A stretch of 64,000 nucleotides of DNA from a virus, in IMG/VR virus record IMGVR_UViG_3300035698_004085, positions 62,001 through 126,000 of that record. One strand, written 5' to 3'. Below the pieces are notes generated by a model. It saw only the letters and a list, made by a program, of their open reading frames with translations, searched no databases and was not told the DNA's origin. Shown here one piece after another: positions 50,433 to 56,652 of this stretch (the first letter of the stretch is position 1; each line of letters opens with the position of its first letter). The position numbers and the translations under genes are program-made.

Positions 50433-50544
50433 CCTTGGGTAGCTAAGAGCATGACCTTGACAAGCATTCTAGGTGTAGGTTGAGATAATCATGGCGAAAA
50501 GCGGGGTGCGCAGCCTCAATGTTGGTTCAAGTCCAGCCCCAGGG
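50433..50544 (+). tRNA. Oversized tRNA-like unit F (resembles tRNA-Val GAC)
   Basis: 112 nt. Acceptor CCTTGGG / CCCAGGG (7 bp, one T-G) and good T arm GTTGG-TTCAAGT-CCAGC. After TA comes GCTAAGAGCA, like a D arm with its loop deleted, then ACCTTGACAAG, which resembles the anticodon region of tRNA-Val(GAC). The interior is about 40 nt too long and the 3' anticodon strand is unclear. Confidence 0.45.
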
Positions 50545-50898
50545 TCTAGAGACGTGGTAAAATCCAGAATAAGGGGTGTTCAGTTGAGAGTGCATGGATG
50601 TGTATTCGGAGCTGACTTAAATTAGTCGAGACTCTGGTTGTTTCGCTAATGTAAAAATACAATTCCACAACAGCGTAAGTGTGGATCTGACTAGCCCTAA
50701 CTATGTCTCGTTTAATATATTTCGAAAGCTGTGATTGTTTGAATTGTTGCGTCAGGTTAGGATGCGTTGAGTAAGCTTTTTATCACAGTGTTGTTTCTCT
50801 GGAGGCTTACTCTCATGGGCGTTGGTCCGTCTTCAAGCTCGGGACCCCGGAAATACAATCCTAACACGCTTGATCTTTTTAACAAAAAGGATAATGAT
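50545..50898 (+). ncRNA. Structured non-coding RNA block (unassigned)
   Basis: No gene. A GGGTCTAG / CTAGCCC pairing (about 50542 and 50690) closes a domain with CCACA / TGTGG and GACT / AGTC hairpins. GAGTAAGC / GCTTACTC forms an 8-bp stem (about 50768-50812); the same GAGTAAGCTT is also complementary to AAGCTTACTC at 51268, inside the hammerhead. Confidence 0.4.
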
Positions 50899-51234
50899 AT
50901 GAAAATAGTAGGAATAGTTTTTATAATTTTAGTTTGTCTATTCTGTGTATTTTATTCAGGATTCAATGTAGGAGATAGCGTTAGTAGGTTTAGGGTTGCA
51001 GAGTACGAAAAAGCTATTCAAAAACTAGAAACTAAATACGATAGATGCACTAAGTGCAAATTAATTGTTATTCCAGTGAAAACGGATACTGAATGTAAGG
51101 AGCTAGAAGGACAGTACGCAGCTATTCAAAAGTGGTGTGACCCAGATTGCCCAGAACAACTGGAAGCGTGTCAGATTGCCTTAGAGAGACTGTGGGGCTA
51201 TCCTTCTTATAAGTTGCTCGAACAGGAGATTTAA
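50899..51234 (+). CDS. Small membrane-anchored Cys protein
   Basis: 111 residues from ATG 50899 (AAAAAGG eight bases upstream). N-terminal transmembrane helix (IVFIILVCLFCVFY), then a helical domain with six cysteines (CTKC, CKELE, WCDPDC, AC), probably outside the cytoplasm if disulphide-bonded. Resembles an Rz-like spanin subunit only in layout. Lies inside the RNA block. Confidence 0.6.
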   Translation: MKIVGIVFIILVCLFCVFYSGFNVGDSVSRFRVAEYEKAIQKLETKYDRCTKCKLIVIPVKTDTECKELEGQYAAIQKWCDPDCPEQLEACQIALERLWGYPSYKLLEQEI

Positions 51235-51236
51235 TA

Positions 51237-51294
51237 ACTCGCACAGTGAAACGCTGAGGAGCGTCTAAGCTTACTCTTACTGATGAGTGCGGGT
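51237..51294 (+). ncRNA. Probable type II hammerhead ribozyme
   Basis: Core elements in permuted order: stem II ACTCGCAC (51237) with GTGCGGGT (51287), 8 bp; GAA (51248-51250); stem III ACGC / GCGT around a TGAGGA loop; cleavage site after C51265 in GTC; stem I TAAG / CTTA (51266 and 51276); CTGATGA (51280-51286). Three bases (AGT) between stem II and GAA are extra relative to the consensus. Self-cleavage would leave a 2',3'-cyclic phosphate. Confidence 0.7.
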
Positions 51295-51480
51295 AACAGG
51301 TTTTTGCATACTTCACCTAAAGAAAGTATGATAGCATAGTGACTGTCCGTAAGTTTTTATAGTAGCGGGGGTTATCGGCTTACCGCGCTTAAGAGCTTGA
51401 CAGGCTAGAGCAGACATGTCTAGAAGATGAGATTTGACTAATATCTCAGGAGTGACACTCCGCGCTATGTTATTTTATTC
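51295..51480 (+). other. Non-coding stretch with tRNA-like ends
   Basis: No gene. A CATACTT / AAGTATG hairpin (about 51306-51330) and a unit with CATAGTG (51335) / CGCTATG (51463-51469) ends, a GAGAT / ATCTC hairpin with loop TTGACTAAT and a GGAGT-GAC-ACTCC hairpin in the T-arm position. Tentative tRNA-like or other RNA. Confidence 0.3.
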
Positions 51481-51518
51481 TCTTTCCTAATTTATTTTAA
51501 ATTCTTTTCATTATTTTG

Positions 51519-51547
51519 TTGACAATTGATCTAAGCAGTGTTAAGCT
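51519..51547 (+). promoter_or_regulatory. TTGACA-N17-TAAGCT promoter with GGGAAAC leader
   Basis: TTGACA 51519-51524, TAAGCT 51542-51547; AT-rich upstream (ttattttg); GGGAAAC at 51563-51569. Confidence 0.75.
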
Positions 51548-51589
51548 GTGTTTAGAAGGTTTGGGAAACACTATTGAAAGGAAAAGACA

Positions 51590-51805
51590 ATGTACGGATG
51601 TGGATGCGAAGAATGTAATATCCTGGGAGAATGGTTTTGGCTTCATGACTCTGTTCATGCTAAGGATCTTTACGACATTGACGGTCTAATGTGCTGGTAT
51701 GCTTTTCCAGAGGATGATAAGAAAGAACTTGCACATCAACAAGGCATGCTTAAGGGTTTGGAATTTAGATATAACGAGATCAAAGGAACCAAACATTTTA
51801 AATAA
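51590..51805 (+). CDS. Small Cys-containing protein
   Basis: 71 residues. N-terminal CGCEEC could bind metal; rest acidic and aromatic. GAAAGGAAAAG box upstream. Family not recognised. Confidence 0.6.
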   Translation: MYGCGCEECNILGEWFWLHDSVHAKDLYDIDGLMCWYAFPEDDKKELAHQQGMLKGLEFRYNEIKGTKHFK

Positions 51806-51810
51806 ACTTC

Positions 51811-51839
51811 TTGACAACGCTCCCAAAGTGTAGTAACCT
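51811..51839 (+). promoter_or_regulatory. TTGACA-N17-TAACCT promoter
   Basis: TTGACA 51811-51816 and TAACCT 51834-51839, 30 nt before the gene at 51870. Confidence 0.65.
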
Positions 51840-51869
51840 TGTTTTGGCGATTAAGAAAGGTAATTAAGA

Positions 51870-52124
51870 ATGGACATGCGTAAGGAATATAGCGAAAGAG
51901 AACTAGCGTTATTTATCCACTTTGGTTATGAGTACATGATCGATATTGGAACTGATGCACTTCAGCCTGATACGTTTTATCAACTAATGGTTGAAGTAGC
52001 ATTTTTAAACAATATGAAAGGACCTAAGGTAGACTCATTGAGACGTTGTTACTTTGCGCTTAAAAACAGAACATGCTACCGAGGTACTCCTGAGTGGGAC
52101 GCAATGATTAAGCTCAGTAGTTAA
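51870..52124 (+). CDS. Unknown small protein
   Basis: 84 residues, helical, mixed charge. GAAAGG upstream. A TTAAGAATGGA context is shared with the next gene start. Family not recognised. Confidence 0.6.
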   Translation: MDMRKEYSERELALFIHFGYEYMIDIGTDALQPDTFYQLMVEVAFLNNMKGPKVDSLRRCYFALKNRTCYRGTPEWDAMIKLSS

Positions 52125-52139
52125 GAAAGCTAATTAAGA

Positions 52140-52661
52140 ATGGAAGATTATAAAAAGACTTTTAAAGATTTCTGGAAAGACCTTGTAACGAACGATGATG
52201 GGTCCTTAAACGTGGATCAAATCATGAGAGAGCTGCATGACTACAGTAGGGTTATGGATAATGTCTCCAAAGTGTATATGCACATAACTAATAGGAGCAT
52301 GTCTAAGCCTAATTATTGTTCAGAAGACGTAATTATGGAGTTTGAATCTGTTCAGGAACAGAACTGGGAAAAGTTTTTAAAAGAAGAGATTGAATACCGT
52401 CAGACTGAGTTTGAAGATCTCAACCAAGATTATCTAGATCTTGAGAAGAAGATGCTCAAGGCTAATGGCTGGGTTCCTGAAAAGGGCGATAAGGTTAGGT
52501 TTTGGTTTGACGATGAGAAGTATGAAGGAATCGTTACTTTCATTGAGCGCGCTGGCGGACCTGGAGATGAGGAGTTCGCTATGATTGATTTTGTTAATGA
52601 GGAAGGCGGCGAGGATGGTTGTGTTGTATCTTTTTCTGCAATCATTGAGATACTGGAGTAA
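52140..52661 (+). CDS. Unknown protein with SH3-like C-terminus
   Basis: 173 residues. Helical N-terminal 110 residues; the C-terminus (EKGDKVRFWFDDEKYEGIV) resembles a KOW/SH3-like barrel. Family not recognised. Confidence 0.6.
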   Translation: MEDYKKTFKDFWKDLVTNDDGSLNVDQIMRELHDYSRVMDNVSKVYMHITNRSMSKPNYCSEDVIMEFESVQEQNWEKFLKEEIEYRQTEFEDLNQDYLDLEKKMLKANGWVPEKGDKVRFWFDDEKYEGIVTFIERAGGPGDEEFAMIDFVNEEGGEDGCVVSFSAIIEILE

Positions 52662-52666
52662 CAGTC

Positions 52667-52897
52667 ATGAATGAATTCAAATGGAAATATAACAAAGAGG
52701 GTAGCTATGACTTGGAAACCACTAAAGATGGTTATAATGCTTCTGTTAAAAGAGGTAACATAGCTTGGTCAGGTACCGTAACTTACCCTGATAAAACTGA
52801 AGGGTTTCTTACAGGTTTGATGTATTTTGAAGACAATGCGCGAAATGGTTGCCAAAATGCAATCTTGGCAGATCGTTGGAGGAAAGACAATGAATAA
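52667..52897 (+). CDS. Unknown small protein
   Basis: 76 residues, beta-rich with several Trp/Tyr. Starts 5 nt after the previous gene; overlaps the next ATG by 8 nt. Family not recognised. Confidence 0.55.
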   Translation: MNEFKWKYNKEGSYDLETTKDGYNASVKRGNIAWSGTVTYPDKTEGFLTGLMYFEDNARNGCQNAILADRWRKDNE

Positions 52898-53153
52898 GGA
52901 TATTAGTGAATACTCAGCAAGAGAGCTTAAAAAGGCGCTGGAGCGTAAAGAGAGGGAGGATAAGAAGATTCCTGCAGAGAAGGCTGAGTTTCATCCATCC
53001 CGCCTTGTGGAAACTATTAGGTTTGCTATGAGAGCGATCGTAGATCAAGGTTACTCAAAAGACCATGAATACTATATTTATGAAGAAGCAATGCAGATGA
53101 TTTATGGTGACGATATTTGGGCGTGGATGCGTGAGAATAACGAGGGTTGTTAA
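52890..53153 (+). CDS. Unknown helical protein
   Basis: 87 residues from ATG 52890, which has GGAGGAAAG upstream. Basic helix at the start (SARELKKALERKEREDKK) then an aromatic acidic end. Followed by two tRNA genes. Confidence 0.6.
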   Translation: MNKDISEYSARELKKALERKEREDKKIPAEKAEFHPSRLVETIRFAMRAIVDQGYSKDHEYYIYEEAMQMIYGDDIWAWMRENNEGC

Positions 53154-53162
53154 ATGAGTTTT

Positions 53163-53244
53163 GCGCGGATGGGGGAATGGTCTACCCAGGAGATTCAAAA
53201 TCTCCCGCCTGTAAGGGCTTGCAAGTTCGAATCTTGTTCCGCGT
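53163..53244 (+). tRNA. tRNA-Leu (CAA)
   Basis: 82 nt, class II. Acceptor GCGCGGA / TCCGCGT (first pair G-T), anticodon arm GGAGA-TTCAAAA-TCTCC with CAA, variable arm CGCCTGTAAGGGC, T arm with TTCGAAT. CCA not encoded. Confidence 0.93.
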
Positions 53245-53249
53245 ACCAT

Positions 53250-53323
53250 AGAGAACTAGGCTAATTGGCTTAAGCCACCAGCTTTTGGTGTTGGGTATTC
53301 GGGGTTCAAATCCCCGGTTCTCT
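53250..53323 (+). tRNA. tRNA-Gln (TTG)
   Basis: 74 nt. Acceptor AGAGAAC / GTTCTCT, D arm GGCT-AATTGGCTTA-AGCC, anticodon arm CCAGC-TTTTGGT-GTTGG (anticodon TTG), T arm CGGGG-TTCAAAT-CCCCG. CCA not encoded. Position 37 is G, slightly unusual. Confidence 0.88.
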
Positions 53324-53344
53324 AATCAATGAAAGGAAATTATT

Positions 53345-53656
53345 ATGGCAAAAAAGAAACAAGAAGTAAGACTAACCGTTGACTCCATGTACCCTTATGA
53401 TCTAGAAGGGAGCATAGATGACGCTATTGAACATCTTCAAGAGGTTAAAGAAGCTAGCAAAAAGCATACTGATCTTCGGTTAAACTTTGTTCAGACTTGT
53501 GATGACGAGTGGGAGTTTGAAGTTATAGCTTATCGGCTAGAAACTGACAAAGAGTGCGACAAGAGAATCGCCAAAGAGAAAGAGCGAAAAGAACGAGAGG
53601 CTGAGCATAGGCGTCAAGAGTTTCAAAAGCTAAAGAAAGAGTTTGAAAATGAGTAA
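53345..53656 (+). CDS. Unknown charged protein
   Basis: 103 residues. Folded first half and a long basic/acidic helix at the end (KERKEREAEHRRQEFQKL). Overlaps kptA by 8 nt. GAAAGGAAAT box upstream. Confidence 0.65.
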   Translation: MAKKKQEVRLTVDSMYPYDLEGSIDDAIEHLQEVKEASKKHTDLRLNFVQTCDDEWEFEVIAYRLETDKECDKRIAKEKERKEREAEHRRQEFQKLKKEFENE

Positions 53657-54218
53657 GCATCAGAAACTCAGCATCTTTATTAGCCTTATTCTCAGGCATA
53701 AGCCAGGAACGGTAGGAATGGCTCTCGATGAGAACGGTTGGGCAGTTGTTGATGACCTTATCCTTGGAGTTAACCTAAACTCTAAACACTTGCTTAACCG
53801 AATGATCCTCAATGAAATTGTTGCTAGTGACGATAAGCAACGGTATTCATTCAACGAGGACCAATCGATGATTAGAGCTAATCAAGGTCACAGCGTTAAT
53901 GTAGACATTAAATTCGAGGAAAAAGATCCTCCAGATATTCTTTATCACGGCACGAACGCTGAAGCTCTTGACTCAATCTATAGAAAAGGTCTTAAGTCAA
54001 TGAAGCGTCATGATGTTCATTTGTCTGCTGATTTCGACGAGTCTTATCGAGTGGCTAATAGGCGTAAGAATAAGTATCCTATTGTTTTGGTGATTGCTGC
54101 TTCTGAAATGAAAGAGAAAGGCTTTGTATTCAATCTTTCCGAGAATAAGGTTTGGCTAACTAAAAAGATTCCCAGTCATTATATTATGGGAATTTATGAT
54201 TTGGAGGATCGGGGATGA
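53649..54218 (+). CDS. kptA: RNA 2'-phosphotransferase (Tpt1/KptA)
   Basis: 189 residues from ATG 53649. Two-lobe KptA fold: SLILRHKPG (R16, H17) and MALDENGWA of the first lobe; RYSFNE and IRANQGHSV (R76); ILYHGTN; LSADFDESYRVANRRKN (R138-R139 region); and FVFNLSENKVWLT. These match the conserved Arg-His-Arg-Arg set. The enzyme moves a 2'-phosphate from RNA (left by Trl1-type tRNA splicing or repair ligation) to NAD+. No ligase of that type was found in this window. Overlaps the next gene by ATGA. Confidence 0.92.
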   Translation: MSKHQKLSIFISLILRHKPGTVGMALDENGWAVVDDLILGVNLNSKHLLNRMILNEIVASDDKQRYSFNEDQSMIRANQGHSVNVDIKFEEKDPPDILYHGTNAEALDSIYRKGLKSMKRHDVHLSADFDESYRVANRRKNKYPIVLVIAASEMKEKGFVFNLSENKVWLTKKIPSHYIMGIYDLEDRG

Positions 54219-54676
54219 AGAACTCTAACCCTCTTCAACATGTTATAGACTATGCAACCAAAGCTCATGAAGGACAAACGGATAAAGCTGGACAACCTTA
54301 CATTAGACACCCGTTAAGGGTGGCTAGGCGCTGTTCACTATTTGGAGACGACATTGCTAAGGTAGCTTTGCTTCATGACGTTGTAGAGGACACTGAGAAG
54401 ACCTTAAAGCAGGTTGTTAAAGATATGGAGCTTACTAAAGCCGAAAAGAAGGCTTTGGACGCTATTACAAAGAGGGATAAAGAGGAGTATACTAAATATC
54501 TTTCAAGGGTTTCGAATAGTAAGATTGCTTGGCTGGTAAAGATTTATGATCTGGAAGATAATATGAGCGATGAGCGAATGTCTCAGCTTCCAGAAGACGT
54601 CCAAGAGAGACTTTTGAAGAAGTATAATTTTGCTTTAAAGACTTTGGCTCTAGGATCTTGGATGAAGAATGAGTAG
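54215..54676 (+). CDS. MESH1/SpoT-type HD hydrolase (putative alarmone hydrolase)
   Basis: 153 residues. HD-domain motifs of the RelA/SpoT hydrolase family: HEGQ-DKAGQPYIRHPLRVA (H18, H32), ALLHDVVEDT (H54, D55, E58, D59) and YDLEDN (D112). Size matches stand-alone MESH1-like proteins, which remove 3' phosphates from (p)ppGpp or NADPH. A phage copy could blunt the host stringent response. Coupled to kptA. Confidence 0.82.
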   Translation: MKNSNPLQHVIDYATKAHEGQTDKAGQPYIRHPLRVARRCSLFGDDIAKVALLHDVVEDTEKTLKQVVKDMELTKAEKKALDAITKRDKEEYTKYLSRVSNSKIAWLVKIYDLEDNMSDERMSQLPEDVQERLLKKYNFALKTLALGSWMKNE

Positions 54677-54703
54677 CTAAGTAAGTTTTTGTAGCACATG
54701 TAG

Positions 54704-54711
54704 TATATTAT
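54704..54711 (+). promoter_or_regulatory. Candidate -10 just upstream of an ATG
   Basis: TATATTAT ends within 6 nt of the ATG at 54717 and no ribosome box is present, a third possible near-leaderless start. No good -35. Confidence 0.35.
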
Positions 54712-54716
54712 TGTGC

Positions 54717-55166
54717 ATGAGCAAAAAATGTAATAGGTGTAAAGAAACGTTTGAAGCAGAGTTATTCCCAGTCAGGGTTAAAAGAGGTAAAAAGACGTTA
54801 GGTCCTTACTGCAAGATTTGTGAAAGGGAATATCAAAATGAGCATTATCACAAGCACAAGGAGAGAAATCGAGAATTAAGAAGGAAAAGCGTTAAAGCTA
54901 TAAGAATAAGAAATAAGCAGTACTTATGGGGTGCTAAGGAAGCTCAAGGCTGTATAGACTGTGGAGAGTCAGAGCCTATTATCTTAGAGGGTCATCATAC
55001 TGGAGACGGAAAGATAAATCACTTATCGGATATGGCTAACGATTGCGTATCTATAGAAACTCTTCAAGCGGAGATTGATAAGTGTGTTATGTTGTGCGCT
55101 AATTGTCACAGAAAAAGAACAGCTAAAGAGAAAAACTGGCATAAGGACATAAAGAAAAATGAGTGA
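54717..55166 (+). CDS. HNH endonuclease with zinc knuckles
   Basis: 149 residues from ATG 54717. N-terminal CNRC and CKIC zinc pair, basic helix (HYHKHKERNRELRRKSVK), then HNH-like core: CIDCGESEP, EGHHTGD and CANCHRKRT. Likely a homing-type or regulatory nuclease. Overlaps the next gene by 8 nt. Confidence 0.75.
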   Translation: MSKKCNRCKETFEAELFPVRVKRGKKTLGPYCKICEREYQNEHYHKHKERNRELRRKSVKAIRIRNKQYLWGAKEAQGCIDCGESEPIILEGHHTGDGKINHLSDMANDCVSIETLQAEIDKCVMLCANCHRKRTAKEKNWHKDIKKNE

Positions 55167-55317
55167 ATTAGACGAAAAAGAAGCTGAAGAGTATATGGAT
55201 TACGCTTCAATGGGGTTTAATACATGGTTTTATATGTTGCCTTATGACGACTTCTCTTTAGACTATGATAACGCTACTCCAGTTTACTGGAGCGTGGAGA
55301 CTGGTGAATGGCTTTAG
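55159..55317 (+). CDS. Acidic miniprotein
   Basis: 52 residues, ATG 55159 (AAAGAAAA upstream), acidic and aromatic-rich. Overlaps both neighbours by a few codons. Not recognised. Confidence 0.55.
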   Translation: MSELDEKEAEEYMDYASMGFNTWFYMLPYDDFSLDYDNATPVYWSVETGEWL

Positions 55318-55412
55318 TATATTATATTCCTTTTTTGTTAACGGTTAGTGTTATGCTTTGGTTTTGTTTATACGGAAAGATGAAGACAGATGAAAAAGAT
55401 ACTAGGGATTGA
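55308..55412 (+). CDS. Membrane miniprotein (34 residues)
   Basis: ATG 55308 (GGAG about 8 bases upstream) overlaps the preceding stop and the following start. One transmembrane helix (YYIPFLLTVSVMLWFC) and a charged tail. Layout fits the overlapping miniproteins here, but length alone makes it uncertain. Confidence 0.45.
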   Translation: MALVYYIPFLLTVSVMLWFCLYGKMKTDEKDTRD

Positions 55413-55611
55413 ATCAACTTTCTATATTCCTTTTTGGTCAGAAGACAACTTTTTGGCCAAACTTGAGACTTGGCCAGAGTATCTTGGCATAAGAGAAGTT
55501 GAAACCGTTACAGTAAGACCCTGGCTCTTCTTTAGTTCCTTTACTATTATTGTTTGGGGTGATGCCTCAGCGATTAACCGGTTTACTAATTATATGAGAA
55601 ACGGAGAGTAA
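55390..55611 (+). CDS. Unknown small protein
   Basis: 73 residues, beta-rich with many aromatics (VRPWLFFSSFTIIVWGD). Its ATG lies inside the end of the miniprotein before it. Family not recognised. Confidence 0.55.
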   Translation: MKKILGIESTFYIPFWSEDNFLAKLETWPEYLGIREVETVTVRPWLFFSSFTIIVWGDASAINRFTNYMRNGE

Positions 55612-55613
55612 TC

Positions 55614-55763
55614 ATGGAAAAGGTATTCTATCCTACAGCAGAAGACTATCAAGATCTGGAAGATTTTATGATGGAAGGATTTTCAGAGATAACTATTAAA
55701 GATTTGGTTAAGCCTTTTATGCTTGAAGGTCCTGTTTATCCTCCTTATTCAGCCGTATGTTAA
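55614..55763 (+). pseudogene. Small acidic protein with probable downstream +1 frame continuation
   Basis: ATG 55614 (GGAGAG upstream) opens a 49-codon frame ending at 55763. The +1 frame continues with a protein-like stretch, PYVKEPEDITPIITWK, to TAA 55822-55824. A +1 shift near 55747-55755 would make one protein of about 70 residues. Either an indel or a natural short protein. Confidence 0.5.
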
Positions 55764-55834
55764 AGAACCTGAAGATATTACTCCAATTATTACTTGGAAG
55801 ACTCCGAGAAATACGACTTATTAATATTAAAAAC

Positions 55835-55863
55835 TTGACAATCCTTATTAAAGGTGTTAAGAT
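55835..55863 (+). promoter_or_regulatory. TTGACA-N17-TAAGAT promoter of tRNA-Ile
   Basis: TTGACA 55835-55840, TAAGAT 55858-55863, then tRNA-Ile 16 nt later. Confidence 0.75.
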
Positions 55864-55878
55864 CTTGATAATTAAGAC

Positions 55879-55948
55879 AGACTAGTAGCTCAACGGTAGA
55901 GCGCGTGCCTTATAAGCGCGTGACGGCGGTTCAATTCCTCCCTAGTCT
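55879..55948 (+). tRNA. tRNA-Ile (TAT)
   Basis: 70 nt. Acceptor AGACTAG / CTAGTCT, D arm GCTC-AACGGTA-GAGC, anticodon arm CGTGC-CTTATAA-GCGCG with TAT (reads AUA), T arm GGCGG-TTCAATT-CCTCC with one mismatch. CCA not encoded. AUA is a rare codon in many hosts, so this tRNA may support AT-rich phage genes. Confidence 0.92.
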
Positions 55949-55990
55949 AAGCAACGAACCTCTAAAGCCTCTCTAAAGAAGCTCAAACCA

Positions 55991-56038
55991 GACCTGAATT
56001 AACAGGTATCACTGTTAGGACGCTAACGGAGTGAGGTC
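55991..56038 (+). ncRNA. Structured RNA (three-way junction) after tRNA-Ile
   Basis: GACCT / AGGTC closes two hairpins: ACCTG-AATTAA-CAGGT and CACT-GTTAG-GACG-CTAAC-GG-AGTG. Contains GGACGCTAA, also present in the RNA after the tmRNA (48638-48646). Not a known family to me. Confidence 0.5.
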
Positions 56039-56065
56039 ATTTTAAAGTGCTTGGGCGGCACGGTT

Positions 56066-56118
56066 GCCCCAATGTTTGGCGAGTTTTTACCTTTCGCGCC
56101 AGATGTTGGGGCATTTTT
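56066..56118 (+). terminator. Rho-independent terminator of the tRNA-Ile unit
   Basis: Stem GCCCCAA / TTGGGGC with an inner TGGCG / CGCCA stem, followed by ATTTTTATTT. Confidence 0.85.
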
Positions 56119-56171
56119 ATTTAAGCTTTAAACTCTAAATCACAAATTCTTAAACTATTCAATAAATTCTC

Positions 56172-56200
56172 TTGACAAACCCTTTCCCGCGTGTTAAGCT
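56172..56200 (+). promoter_or_regulatory. TTGACA-N17-TAAGCT promoter
   Basis: TTGACA 56172-56177, TAAGCT 56195-56200, 24 nt before the next ATG. Confidence 0.75.
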
Positions 56201-56224
56201 TGGTTTAACAAATGGAGGAACGAA

Positions 56225-56521
56225 ATGCTAGACGAGATAGTAGACCAAGAGCCAATCTATGATGCAAGAGCTTTTTCAGAGATTAAGAAGAGGTGGGATC
56301 AAGCAACTTATGAAGACGCTAGGGATATGATTCACACTGATAGAATTGTTGTGACTATTCCTGGAGTAACTTATAGAGAGTTCTACAAACATGCTCTGGA
56401 CAAGGGGTATCATAGTGTTAGCCTCTCATTTCAATTTAACATCATGAAAGTTGGCGAGCACAAAACGCCAGGATTTCATGAGCTAGTAGACAATTGGTTG
56501 AAAGAAAACCCAAAAGACTAA
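56225..56521 (+). CDS. Unknown protein
   Basis: 98 residues, GGAGG upstream. Mixed alpha/beta (RIVVTIPGVTYREFYKHAL). Family not recognised. Confidence 0.65.
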   Translation: MLDEIVDQEPIYDARAFSEIKKRWDQATYEDARDMIHTDRIVVTIPGVTYREFYKHALDKGYHSVSLSFQFNIMKVGEHKTPGFHELVDNWLKENPKD

Positions 56522-56534
56522 GAAAGGATCTAAA

Positions 56535-56648
56535 ATGAGCACAAGTTACAAGAAGCGCAAGAAGGCACGTCAACAGGATAATGCTTCTAAAAAGCACGAC
56601 AGAAATCGTAGGCGCAATCGTCTTAAGAAGTACAACCTAAAAGGATGA
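56535..56648 (+). CDS. Highly basic miniprotein
   Basis: 37 residues, nearly half Lys/Arg (YKKRKKARQQ, DRNRRRNRLKK). AAAGGATC upstream. May bind nucleic acid. Fits the operon between two genes. Confidence 0.6.
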   Translation: MSTSYKKRKKARQQDNASKKHDRNRRRNRLKKYNLKG

Positions 56649-56652
56649 GACA

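Noticed and set aside
49964-50760. Group I intron
   Set aside because: GTCTAGAGAC near 50545 recalls the P7 region, but I could not find the other conserved core elements or exon joining partners.
55329-55357. Another promoter of the TAAGCT family near 55352 (TATGCT)
   Set aside because: The -10-like TATGCT is present but there is no TTGACA at 17 nt, and the stretch is coding for the membrane miniprotein.
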